Below are positions 28,294-37,610 of a DNA stretch of 64,000 nucleotides, one piece after another. A program made the position numbers and the translations under genes. Source of the stretch: Gemmatimonadales bacterium. GTDB taxonomy: Bacteria; Gemmatimonadota; Glassbacteria; GWA2-58-10. The stretch spans positions 1 to 64,000 of the forward strand of contig JAJRTS010000070.1 in the NCBI GenBank assembly GCA_024278175.1, read 5' to 3'. Under the pieces are notes generated by a model. That model saw only the letters and a list, made by a program, of their open reading frames with translations, made no database searches and was not told the origin of the DNA. The stretch's first letter is position 1. Each line of letters opens with the position of its first letter.

Positions 28294-29142
28294 ATGGAGA
28301 TGGATCGCAGGGAGTTCCTGAAAACTACGGGCGCGAGGCTGTGCATGCTGATCCCGGCCGGGTTCATTACGTCAGGCTGCTCGAGCGGAGCCACGGAGCT
28401 GGAAAGGATGGTGGATCCGGAATTCCTGCCGCCCATCCCGGACGGAGCAAAGTGGGAGCTGGTCTGGAGCGATGAGTTCGGGGGCGGGCAGCTTGACCGC
28501 TCTCTCTGGGAAACTCCTGCGGGTGTGCGCCGCGATGGCTACTGGGCCGAGGAGGACAGCTATCTCGACGGCGAGGGAAACCTGGTACTGCGTACCCGCG
28601 AGAGAGATGGCAAATACTACTCCGGTGCTGTGCGCACCAAGGGGACGTTCGAACACCGTTTCGGCTATTGGGTGGCCCGCTGCAAGTTCCACACCGAGGT
28701 GGGGCACTGGCCCGCGTTCTGGCTGTTTTCACCAGGAGTCGGCTCCGTGGGCGATGAGGGCCGTGATGGGACAGAGATCGACATCATGGAAAAACCCTGG
28801 CCGGACGAGGACAGGATCAACCTGGCTCTGCACTGGGACGGCTACGGAGAAGATCACAAAAGTGATGGCAGGCAGGTGATTGTTCCGGGTGTCAGCCGGG
28901 GTTGGCACACGTTTGGCCTGCTCTGGTCTCCCGGGGAGTATGTGTTCTATATCGACGGGCAGGAAGTGTGGCGCACGAACGCGGGTGGAGTCTCGCAGGT
29001 GCCGGCCTATGTGAAACTTACGGACGAGGTTGGTGACTGGGCGGGTGATATCGCCGAGGCCAGGCTGCCTGATTACGCCTTGTTCGATTACGTCCGGGTT
29101 TACGATTACGCGGGTGGCGGCATGGGCAAATCGGTTCCCTGA
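28294..29142 (+). CDS. glycoside hydrolase family 16 (Tat lipoprotein)
   Basis: EIDIMEKPW catalytic motif (ExDxxE); WSDEFGGGQLDRSLW; RREFLK...SGC leader. Confidence 0.9.
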   Translation: MEMDRREFLKTTGARLCMLIPAGFITSGCSSGATELERMVDPEFLPPIPDGAKWELVWSDEFGGGQLDRSLWETPAGVRRDGYWAEEDSYLDGEGNLVLRTRERDGKYYSGAVRTKGTFEHRFGYWVARCKFHTEVGHWPAFWLFSPGVGSVGDEGRDGTEIDIMEKPWPDEDRINLALHWDGYGEDHKSDGRQVIVPGVSRGWHTFGLLWSPGEYVFYIDGQEVWRTNAGGVSQVPAYVKLTDEVGDWAGDIAEARLPDYALFDYVRVYDYAGGGMGKSVP

Positions 29143-29257
29143 GCAGCAAGGGCGATATCAGCGCCGGATCCGCTGGTGAAGCTGCATAACTGTTTTTTAC
29201 AGAAGTCGATAACAAAACTTGCATCGCGGTAAATCAACCGAAACGGGAGGTGTCCGG

Positions 29258-30706
29258 ATGGAGATGGATCGCAGGGGGTTCCTGAAAACAGCGGGAGCGG
29301 GGCTGTGCATGCCGATGCTGGCCGGAATCAGTAGCTCCCGGGCGGCCGGGGGCGGCCTGCCGAATATTGTGCTGGTGATGGCCGATGACCAGGGTTGGGG
29401 TGATATGGCCTATAACGGCCACCCCGTGCTGAAAACTCCGAATTTCGACGAGATGGCGGCCAACGGTATGCGCTTCGACAGGTTCTACGCCGCCCACCCG
29501 GTCTGTTCGCCCACCCGTGGCAGCGTGATGACCGGGCGCAACCCGAACCGTTTCGGCTGTTTCCAGTGGGGCAATACCCTGCGGCCCCAGGAAGTGACTC
29601 TGGCCGAGGCGCTGAAGACCGCCGGTTACGTTACCGGCCATTTCGGCAAGTGGCATCTCGGCCCTGTCAGAAAGGGCAGCCCGGTCAACCCGGGAGCCAG
29701 CGGGTTCGACGAATGGCTGAGCGCCCCCAATTTCTTCGACAACGACCCGATCCTGAGCCGTGAGGGTCTGGCGGAGCAGACAAAGGGCGAGAGTTCGATG
29801 GTCACCGTGGACGCGGCCCTGGAATTTATCCGTAAGCACTCGGGCGCGGAGAAACCCTTTCTGGCCGTGGTCTGGTTCGGCTCGCCGCACCTTCCGCACC
29901 GGGCGCTGGACGAGGACCGGGCACTCTATCGCGACCAGCCCGAGGAACTTCAGAATTTCTACGGCGAGATTACCGGCATGGATCGGGCGTTCGGCAAGCT
30001 GCGCGATGAGCTTCGCTCCAGCGGGCTTGCCGATAACACGATCCTCTGGTACTGCAGCGACAACGGCGGCCTGCCGAAAGGCGGGGCCACCGGGGGGCGG
30101 GGGCATAAGGGGCAAATCTACGAGGGCGGCCTGCGGGTGCCGGCGATCCTGGAATGGCCCAAACGCCTGCATGCCCCCAGCGTTACGAACATTCCCTGCT
30201 GCACGAGCGACTTTTACCCCACGCTGCTGGAACTAACGGGAGTCAATATCGAGAACCAGCCGCCGCTCGATGGTGTGAGCCTGGTGCCGCTGCTGGATGG
30301 GGCGATGCAGAGCAGGCCGCGGCCGATCGGCTTCTGGAACTATCCTGAGGGTGGCGTGCCCACTCCCAGCGCACTGTGGATGGCAGAACTGCTGGAGGAC
30401 CAGCAAAGCGGCGATATGCTGGGAGACGTCTCGAAACTCCGCCTCGAGGCCGCGACGATCAGCAAGCACTACCCGGAGGACACGTTCCCCGGCCATGGGG
30501 CCTGGCTGGACTGGCCGTGGAAGCTGCACCGGATTCAGGACGGGCAGGGCCTGGTGAGATTCGAGTTGTACGATTTGCAGCAGGACCCGGATGAAAAGCG
30601 TGACATCTCCGCAGCAAATCCGGGGAAGGTTGAAGTGCTGGCCGCTCAGTTGCAGCGCTGGCAGGTATCGGTGCTGCGCAGTCTGAACGGCAAGGATTAC
30701 CGTTAG
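29258..30706 (+). CDS. type I sulfatase (Cys-type), Tat-exported
   Basis: NIVLVMADDQGWGDMAYNGHP; CSPTRGSVMTGR; GKWHLG. Confidence 0.95.
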   Translation: MEMDRRGFLKTAGAGLCMPMLAGISSSRAAGGGLPNIVLVMADDQGWGDMAYNGHPVLKTPNFDEMAANGMRFDRFYAAHPVCSPTRGSVMTGRNPNRFGCFQWGNTLRPQEVTLAEALKTAGYVTGHFGKWHLGPVRKGSPVNPGASGFDEWLSAPNFFDNDPILSREGLAEQTKGESSMVTVDAALEFIRKHSGAEKPFLAVVWFGSPHLPHRALDEDRALYRDQPEELQNFYGEITGMDRAFGKLRDELRSSGLADNTILWYCSDNGGLPKGGATGGRGHKGQIYEGGLRVPAILEWPKRLHAPSVTNIPCCTSDFYPTLLELTGVNIENQPPLDGVSLVPLLDGAMQSRPRPIGFWNYPEGGVPTPSALWMAELLEDQQSGDMLGDVSKLRLEAATISKHYPEDTFPGHGAWLDWPWKLHRIQDGQGLVRFELYDLQQDPDEKRDISAANPGKVEVLAAQLQRWQVSVLRSLNGKDYR

Positions 30707-30736
30707 GAAATCAGGCGGATGAATTGGCGCTCGCCG

Positions 30737-30765
30737 AAGCGCCCGGCTTATGCCGGGCGCTTTTT
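30737..30765. terminator. terminator between convergent genes
   Basis: AAGCGCCCGGC-ttat-GCCGGGCGCTTTTT. Confidence 0.9.
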
Positions 30766-31871
30766 CATGCCAGCGGAATCCTGACCGACACACGGACGAG
30801 TCCGTCTTCCGCTGTGTCGAGCGAGATGCTTCCGCCCAGGGTTTTGGCGATTAACTTTGCCGAGTAAGTCCCCAGGCCGGTCCCGCCCTGCTTGCCGGAA
30901 GTGAACAGCTTCTCGAAAAACTGCTCACGGACCTCGGCGGATATCCGGCCCGGGTTGGTGATTGTCACCGTGCCGAATGCTTTGCCGAATTCTTTCTCGG
31001 GCGCGCATTCCAGCGTCACCCGCCCACCTGGTGGACAGGCTTCCAGCGCGTTGCGGACCAGGTTGGAAAACATCGAGTAGCAAAGCAGCTCCTCGCCCAG
31101 CAGCTTGAGCTCGCAACTGTCGCGTGGGCCGAAACCGACCTCCACGTTCCGGGTTCTGGCCAGTTCGCTGTTGTCCCTGATTACACTGCCAAGGATCTTG
31201 ACCGGATTGAACGGCACAGGGTGTAGTTCGTAGGTGCCGCGTTCGAGTTTGAACATGTCCAGGGAGCGGTTGATCATTTCCAGCATCCGGTAGCCGGAGT
31301 CGCGAATCATTTCCAGGCAGGCCAGATTGTCTTCCCTGTTGCCGTAGTCGTCCATTACTAAATTGGAGAATCCGATAATCGAGGACAAGGGGCTTTTAAG
31401 GTCGTGACGGGTGATCTGCTCAACGTCCTCGCGCAACTTGGCGGCCTCGATCAGTTCCAGGTTCTGGCGCTCCCGTTTGCCGCGCGCCCCGGAGAGTTCC
31501 AGGTGGTTACGCACCCTGGCCTTGACGATCGGCGGGCTGATCGGCTTGGTGATGTAATCGATAGCTCCCAGTTCAAGCCCGCGGGCCTCGTCCTCGTCCT
31601 CGGTCATGGAGGTGACGAAAATAATCGGGATCGCGGCTGTGCGGCTGTCCGCCTTGATCCGTCTGCAAAGCTCCAGGCCGTCCATGACCGGCATCACAAT
31701 ATCGAGCAGGACCAAATCCACCGTCCTGGAGCCGAGAAGCTCCAGCGCCTGCTCTCCCGCCGTGGCGAACAGGACCTGGTAATCCGGCCTGAGCACCTCG
31801 TGGAGCACCTTGATATTGACCGGCTCGTCGTCCACGACCAGAACCGTGTGCTGCTCGGGGTGATCATCCAT
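30765..31871 (-). CDS. response regulator-histidine kinase hybrid
   Basis: REC ([23 protein letters not shown]) then [17 protein letters not shown] and [19 protein letters not shown]. Confidence 0.93.
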   Translation of the reverse strand: MDDHPEQHTVLVVDDEPVNIKVLHEVLRPDYQVLFATAGEQALELLGSRTVDLVLLDIVMPVMDGLELCRRIKADSRTAAIPIIFVTSMTEDEDEARGLELGAIDYITKPISPPIVKARVRNHLELSGARGKRERQNLELIEAAKLREDVEQITRHDLKSPLSSIIGFSNLVMDDYGNREDNLACLEMIRDSGYRMLEMINRSLDMFKLERGTYELHPVPFNPVKILGSVIRDNSELARTRNVEVGFGPRDSCELKLLGEELLCYSMFSNLVRNALEACPPGGRVTLECAPEKEFGKAFGTVTITNPGRISAEVREQFFEKLFTSGKQGGTGLGTYSAKLIAKTLGGSISLDTAEDGLVRVSVRIPLA

Positions 31872-34800
31872 CTCCGGTCTCCTCGGGTTCAGCTTTCAAT
31901 TGCCTTGCGAGTTCCGCCAGACTTTTGCGCGCCGCCGCGTAATCGAGATCGCGAATCTGCTGTTGCGCCCGCTGGGCGATCAGCGTCCCCTCCTCGCCCT
32001 CTTCGAGCATTGCGGAGATTCGGCTCAGCAACTCGGAGGCGGCCATATCGTTATCGGCCAGCAAGTTGTCCAGGCGCGCCAGCATTTTGCTCAGTTCCAC
32101 CTGACCACGAGACGGAGCCCCGGAGCTTTCTTCCCGCTCCTGCTCAAGCGCACCGTCGAGTTCCGCCGCCGCCCTGATGATATTTTCCATTCCCGCCTCC
32201 AGCTTGTCCAGCAGCGGATCCATGTCCCTGTCCTCCGCGCTGCCCAGCGCCGCCTCGAGTTCCGCCGCCGTATCGTGCACGGAGAGTGCGGAGAGGTTTC
32301 CCGCCACTCCCTTGAGGGTGTGGGCCAGTTTGCGCGCTCTGTCCCTGTTGCCCTGCTCCAGCATCCTCCTGATCTCCGCCGGGGAGTTCTGGTGTCTGGC
32401 CGTAAAATCGAGAATCAGATTGCGCAACAGCTTGCTGTTACCGGCAACCCTGCGCAGCGCGGAGTCGAGGTCGATCCCGGGCAGGCCGTCTGGAGGATTT
32501 TTCCGTGGCGCCGGCTCAGCGTCCGGGCCGGCCGTGGAGCGCTTCCCGCCGGTGACGAGCAGAGCGAGGATTGTATCGTAGAGGCTGTCCGGGTCGATCG
32601 GTTTGGTGAGGTGCTCGTTCATGCCGGCCTCCAGGCTTCTTTCCCTTTCGCCCGAGACTGCGTGCGCGGTCATCGCCACAATCGGCAACTCGCTCAAGCG
32701 TGGCTGCGAGCGAATGATGCGGGTGGCCTCGTACCCGTCCATCACCGGCATCTGGATATCCATCAGCACGATATCGAAATCGCCTTTTTCAGCCTCTGCC
32801 ACCGCCGCCGCGCCATCGGCGGCGATAACGACCTTCATGCCCGCGCTCTCGAGCAGCTCACGAGCTACCTGCTGGTTGATCTCGTTGTCCTCGGCCAGCA
32901 GAACCCGTCTGCCCGTCAGTTGCTCCAGTCCGATTGCCCTGTCCGCGCCGGTGGTTCCGCCAGTGCCGGTTTTGTGATGTTTGACGCCGAAAACGTCCAT
33001 GATCGTCTCGAGCAGGGCTGATGGTGTTACCGGCTTGACCAGGAAGGCCTTGATCCCGACTCTTTCCGCCTGGCGCCGCGCCTCCTCGCGGCCGTAGCCG
33101 GTGACCATGATAACCGTGGGGACTTTGGGTATGTTCCGGGTTTCGTTAATCCGGCGGGAGGGTTCGATCCCGTCCATTCCCGGCATGCGCCAGTCCATGA
33201 GTACGAGTTGAAACGGATGTTTTTCCGGTTCGGCAGCCAGTTCCGCCAGGGCTTCGGCCCCCGATGATACGGCTCTCACGCGGAAGGACAACGATTCGAG
33301 CATCTTCCGCAGCGCGCGCCGCGAGGTGCGGTTGCTGCCAACCACCAGTATTTTCATCCGCCGCAGTTTGGCCGCAGCAGTACGCACCGGGTCCTGACCG
33401 GGGTGCTGTTTGTGAAACATGGAAGTGAAAGTGAACGTGCTGCCCTTGCCCACCACGCTTTCCGCCGTTATCCGGCCGCCCATCATTACAGCCAGCCGTT
33501 TGCAGATGGCCAGGCCGAGGCCCGTGCCGCCGAAACGCCGTGTGGTGGTCCCGTCGGCCTGGGTAAAACTCTCGAACAGCGAGGGCAGCAGATCCGTCTC
33601 GATCCCGATCCCGGTATCGCTGACAGAGAAGCGCAGCTTGACCCTGTCACCGTGTTGCTCGGCCAGTTCGACACTGAGCACAATCTCGCCCCGCTCGGTA
33701 AACTTGATCGCGTTGTTGGCCAGGTTGATCAGGATCTGATTGAGTTTAAGCGGGTCGCCCACAAGTTTGAACGGGATGTCCGGGGCGAAGCGGTAGATTA
33801 TTTCCAGGCTTTTTTCCTCGGCGCGCAGGGTGACAATGTCGGCCAGGTTTCTCAGGACGTTTTCGAGGTCGAATGGGATGGATTCGAGCTCCAGCTTGCC
33901 GGCCTCGATCTTGGAGAAATCGAGGATGTCGTTGATTACGCCCAGCAGGGAGTGACTGGCGTTGGTGATGTTGTTCAGGTAGTTGTGCTGGCGTTTGTCG
34001 AGCTCGGTTTTCAGCGCCAGGTGGCTCAGGCCGATAATCGCATTTATCGGTGTGCGGATCTCGTGGCTCATCCGTGCCAGGAAATCGCTTTTGGCCCGGT
34101 TTGCGGAATCGGCGTCGTTGATTGCCTTGGTGAGCCGGTCTTCGGCCCGCTTGCGATCCTCGATGTCGAGGTGAGTGCCCACCGCCCTGAGCGGATTGCC
34201 CCGGTCGTCCCGGTCGACCACTTTCCCCATGGACTGAATCCAGCGCCAGCGGCCGGACTTTTCCTTCAGCCTGACTTCACACTTGAAAATGGGCGATAAA
34301 CCCTCGAGGTGATCGTCCAGCGCCTGCATGAACCGTTGGGAATCCTCGGGGTGAATCAACTCGTTCCAGGAAGTGATCGCCGGTTCTATCTCTCCCCTTC
34401 TATAGCCGAGAATAGCCAGCCAGCGGTCGTCGTGCAGAATATCGCCGGTGGTTATGTCCCAGTCCCAGAGGCCCAGGCCGGCGCCCGCCAGGGCAAGCGA
34501 CAGCCTCTCCCTGCTGATTTTCAGTGCGTGTTCCGCTCTTTTTCTCTCGGTTATGTCACGGCCGGAGAGAAAAAGATACTCGCCGTGTTCGTACTGAAGG
34601 CGGGTTGCGGTAACCTGCGAGTGAAATTCGCTGCCGTCGCTGCGGCGGTAGCGGGTTTCATACTCGTAGTCTCCACGTTGGCGCACCTGCCGCCAGATCT
34701 CGGCAAAGCGCTCGGCGGTCATCTCGGGATTAATCTCGAAGATCGACAGGCGTTTGAGCTCCTCCCTGGCGTAGCTCAGATCACGGGCAAACGACTCGTT

Positions 34801-35946
34801 GACGTAATGATGGCGTCCCTGGGAATCGACCAGGCTTATGTTGTCCGGCGTATTGTCCAGGGCGAAACGGGCGAGCATCAAGTTGCCCCGGTCTTCGATC
34901 CTGCCGATCCCATACCTTATCCCGATAACGGAAAACAAGCCAAGCAGGAGCAGGGCCACTCCGTAGAGGATTAACCATCTACGCTCAAGCGCCTCGATCC
35001 CGGCGGCCTGCGGCAGGTCGTCGATTATCCTGACCAGTTTCCATTTGTACTGCTCCGGATAAGCCGCCAGCTGCATCACTGCCGCGTGAGTCCTGTTGCG
35101 TAGCTCACATGCCCTGGCCAGTGGATAGATCGCAGTAAACAACACGAGCCTGTCGTTATCGATCAACCGGCCGCTGTCCGCCGGGGCTATTTTTCCCCAT
35201 AAGTCCGGATTCTCGTCAGCGAAACAGCGCTCGTGTCCGAGCACCCGGCCCCATTGAGCGCCAGCGGGGCCGCCCCTGAGGTAGTGGCCGTCACTGCTGA
35301 GCAACAGGTTGTTTTTCTCGGGGATCAGTTCCAGGAGATTGTCAGCCAGGTAATTCAGGACGACAATTCCCCGCAGACGGCCGGCGGAGTCGTATACGGG
35401 AGCCGAGAAACGCATTGTCGGCTTATACGGCAGCTCCACCCGGTTTTTTTCGATATTGAGATCCAGGGGTGAGACGAAGCATTGGTCCCTCTGGAGCAGC
35501 AGCGTACGTTGCACGTAGGGACGCTGACTTTTGTCGGCCAGATGCTCGTTATCCACAACGGAAGGATTCCCATCATTGTAGTTGATCCTGACTACTTCCG
35601 TCCCGTCGATTCCGATAAAGCGCACCTGGTCGTAGACGCCTTTGGCCGCGGCAAGCTCGCGATAACTGTTTTGCAGATGTTCGATACCCACGTCTCCGGC
35701 CAGGAAGCGCTGCAAGAGCTCGGAATCCACCAGGTAATCGAGATCGCCGATAATGGATTTCAATTCGACCGGAATTATGCCGGCGGTTTCGTTCAACTGG
35801 TCGACTTGTCTTACGGTAAAGCTCTCCAGCCGGGTTTCGGACTCGGTCTTGACTGTCAGCCAGATCACGGCGGTGAGCGCCAGGCCGGAAGCCAGGAACA
35901 CCGCCAGACCGGTTAACCTTACCCTGTTCAGCGCCGATATCGGCAT
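31864..35946 (-). CDS. hybrid sensor kinase (sensor-PAS-PAS-HisKA-HATPase-REC-REC-HPt)
   Basis: [80 protein letters not shown]. Confidence 0.95.
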   Translation of the reverse strand: MPISALNRVRLTGLAVFLASGLALTAVIWLTVKTESETRLESFTVRQVDQLNETAGIIPVELKSIIGDLDYLVDSELLQRFLAGDVGIEHLQNSYRELAAAKGVYDQVRFIGIDGTEVVRINYNDGNPSVVDNEHLADKSQRPYVQRTLLLQRDQCFVSPLDLNIEKNRVELPYKPTMRFSAPVYDSAGRLRGIVVLNYLADNLLELIPEKNNLLLSSDGHYLRGGPAGAQWGRVLGHERCFADENPDLWGKIAPADSGRLIDNDRLVLFTAIYPLARACELRNRTHAAVMQLAAYPEQYKWKLVRIIDDLPQAAGIEALERRWLILYGVALLLLGLFSVIGIRYGIGRIEDRGNLMLARFALDNTPDNISLVDSQGRHHYVNESFARDLSYAREELKRLSIFEINPEMTAERFAEIWRQVRQRGDYEYETRYRRSDGSEFHSQVTATRLQYEHGEYLFLSGRDITERKRAEHALKISRERLSLALAGAGLGLWDWDITTGDILHDDRWLAILGYRRGEIEPAITSWNELIHPEDSQRFMQALDDHLEGLSPIFKCEVRLKEKSGRWRWIQSMGKVVDRDDRGNPLRAVGTHLDIEDRKRAEDRLTKAINDADSANRAKSDFLARMSHEIRTPINAIIGLSHLALKTELDKRQHNYLNNITNASHSLLGVINDILDFSKIEAGKLELESIPFDLENVLRNLADIVTLRAEEKSLEIIYRFAPDIPFKLVGDPLKLNQILINLANNAIKFTERGEIVLSVELAEQHGDRVKLRFSVSDTGIGIETDLLPSLFESFTQADGTTTRRFGGTGLGLAICKRLAVMMGGRITAESVVGKGSTFTFTSMFHKQHPGQDPVRTAAAKLRRMKILVVGSNRTSRRALRKMLESLSFRVRAVSSGAEALAELAAEPEKHPFQLVLMDWRMPGMDGIEPSRRINETRNIPKVPTVIMVTGYGREEARRQAERVGIKAFLVKPVTPSALLETIMDVFGVKHHKTGTGGTTGADRAIGLEQLTGRRVLLAEDNEINQQVARELLESAGMKVVIAADGAAAVAEAEKGDFDIVLMDIQMPVMDGYEATRIIRSQPRLSELPIVAMTAHAVSGERERSLEAGMNEHLTKPIDPDSLYDTILALLVTGGKRSTAGPDAEPAPRKNPPDGLPGIDLDSALRRVAGNSKLLRNLILDFTARHQNSPAEIRRMLEQGNRDRARKLAHTLKGVAGNLSALSVHDTAAELEAALGSAEDRDMDPLLDKLEAGMENIIRAAAELDGALEQEREESSGAPSRGQVELSKMLARLDNLLADNDMAASELLSRISAMLEEGEEGTLIAQRAQQQIRDLDYAAARKSLAELARQLKAEPEETGDG

Positions 35947-36214
35947 GGGAGGCTCTCCAAAGCAATCGTCGGAAACCGTGGTTCTTCCACAGCCGCCGTA
36001 CTTGTGAGCAGGTAATTAAAAACCGCTATCGGGATTATCTCCCAAGCAGGCCTTTTTGTCAATTCCACTTTGATTGCGGCGTATCGTCCAGAAGCCGCCG
36101 CGAAGCGGACTGCCGGAACGATATGCTCTATGACCGGGCGGTAATAATGGACAAGCATTACAATCCGGTCAAAGATTTGGGTAGGGAAGGTGATGAGGGA
36201 GCGATGCGGATGAA

Positions 36215-36250
36215 GCCCAAGAAGCCCGGTAGCCACCGGGCTTCTTGGGC
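36215..36250. terminator. perfect 16-bp hairpin at 3' end of minus-strand gene
   Basis: GCCCAAGAAGCCCGGT-agcc-ACCGGGCTTCTTGGGC; no U-tract. Confidence 0.6.
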
Positions 36251-36264
36251 GAGTGGATAACTAC

Positions 36265-37191
36265 TTACGCACGCCACGGACGCTTGCGCTCAAGCGGTTC
36301 ATCCAGCATCTTCCTGACAATCGCCACGTCGTCGCGTACCTGCCAGTCGAACATGCCGACGCAGATAAAGTCCGCGCCGCGGCGGAACGCGTGCGCGAAT
36401 CCCTCCGCGGGCCTGTCCCGTCCCGCGCCCAGTACCTTGAACGCGATCCAGGGCTTTTCCAGGTCGCTCATGTAGCTCTCAATTTCCGCCGGATCGCTCG
36501 ACAGGTAGCCCACCTTGTTGACCGTGTACATGTAAAAATCCGGTTCGATCCCGGCCTCCACCGTGGCCTTGATCGTCTCCAGCTTGTGCGCGCCCATCCC
36601 GCCCAGGATTCCGGTCTTTTTCATCCCCTCCACGTATTCGCCGATCAGCTCCACCTTGCCCTCGCTCACCGCCGTATCCGCCCGGCCACCGTGGAAATAG
36701 ATCCCCATCGCACCATTGTCCCGGGCCAGCCTGGCGTTTTCCACCGGGTCGCCCTGCTCGGGAGCGCTCTGGGCGATCCAGTTCAAGGTTCCGCCCATTT
36801 CTTTTTTGTACTTCGTGTAATGCTCGATGATGTGCGGGTCGCAACGCATCAGAGTGGTGTTGATTCCGTTGCGTTCGGCCAGTTGCCAGGTTTCCCAGAT
36901 TTTTTCGCTGTTGAAATAGCGCGTCATCAGCGCCGACTGGTAAAGCAGATCGCCGGCATGGGCGGAGCCTGAAATCAGGTTGCCGCCGATTATCATCCGG
37001 CTGATCCCGCGCCCCCCGAGTTTGCCGTGTTGCAGGCCTGTCACCGGTTCCTTACTTGTCTCCTGTGTTTCCCTGCGGGCGCCAATCTGGGCCAGCAGGG
37101 CCTGGTGTTCGAAACCCAGCCCGGCGGAAACTGCTGCCGACAGACCCAGCGAACGTTCGACAAATTTGCGGCGGTTCAGCTTATCTCCCAT
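36265..37191 (-). CDS. Tat-exported TIM-barrel-like protein, paralog B
   Basis: LNRRKFVERSLGLSAAVSAG; MIIGGNLISGSAHAGDLLYQS; WIAFKVLGAGRDRPAEGFAHAFRRGADFICVGMFDWQVRDDV. Confidence 0.7.
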   Translation of the reverse strand: MGDKLNRRKFVERSLGLSAAVSAGLGFEHQALLAQIGARRETQETSKEPVTGLQHGKLGGRGISRMIIGGNLISGSAHAGDLLYQSALMTRYFNSEKIWETWQLAERNGINTTLMRCDPHIIEHYTKYKKEMGGTLNWIAQSAPEQGDPVENARLARDNGAMGIYFHGGRADTAVSEGKVELIGEYVEGMKKTGILGGMGAHKLETIKATVEAGIEPDFYMYTVNKVGYLSSDPAEIESYMSDLEKPWIAFKVLGAGRDRPAEGFAHAFRRGADFICVGMFDWQVRDDVAIVRKMLDEPLERKRPWRA

Positions 37192-37345
37192 GGGACAGCC
37201 CTCCACTTGGAAAGAAAGAAACACTACCCCTGCAAATAACCTGATACCTAATTGTAAGGTATGTTACGCCTCGATTACAACATAATTATCATCACTCCGG
37301 AGTTTTTTTCTTCACCGCCGGTTCTGCTGATTTTGCAGCAGGCTC

Positions 37346-37445
37346 AACCAGCCGGCCGGCGCGCGCATCGCAAGATGCGCGCATCCCTCCCGGGATGCCG
37401 GTGCTTTTGGGCACCGGCGCCGGCCGGCGCGGGGCACCGCTGGTT
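37346..37445. other. nested palindromic four-way-junction structure (possible structured RNA or mobile palindrome)
   Basis: AACCAG:CTGGTT; CCGGCCGGC:GCCGGCCGG; GCGCGCATC-GCAA-GATGCGCGC; ATCCC-TCCC-GGGAT; GCCGGTGC-TTTTGG-GCACCGGC; lies between divergent genes. Confidence 0.7.
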
Positions 37446-37610
37446 TTCCCGGATTGCCGCAATCATCCGTTTTTTTCTTAACAATGCTGTCGATTGCTGT
37501 TATCATTTATGCGCTGCTGAAATACAGATCATCTCAATGCATTCTTCTTTTTTGTATAGAGGTCATGCTCAATCTCTTATCCGGCCGCGCTACGGCCGTG
37601 GAGGTGCCTG

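Noticed and set aside
37346-37445. tRNA gene at the cloverleaf-like palindrome
   Set aside because: No GGTTCGA T-loop, no D-loop consensus, no 7-bp acceptor/CCA layout, and no linker bases; not a tRNA.
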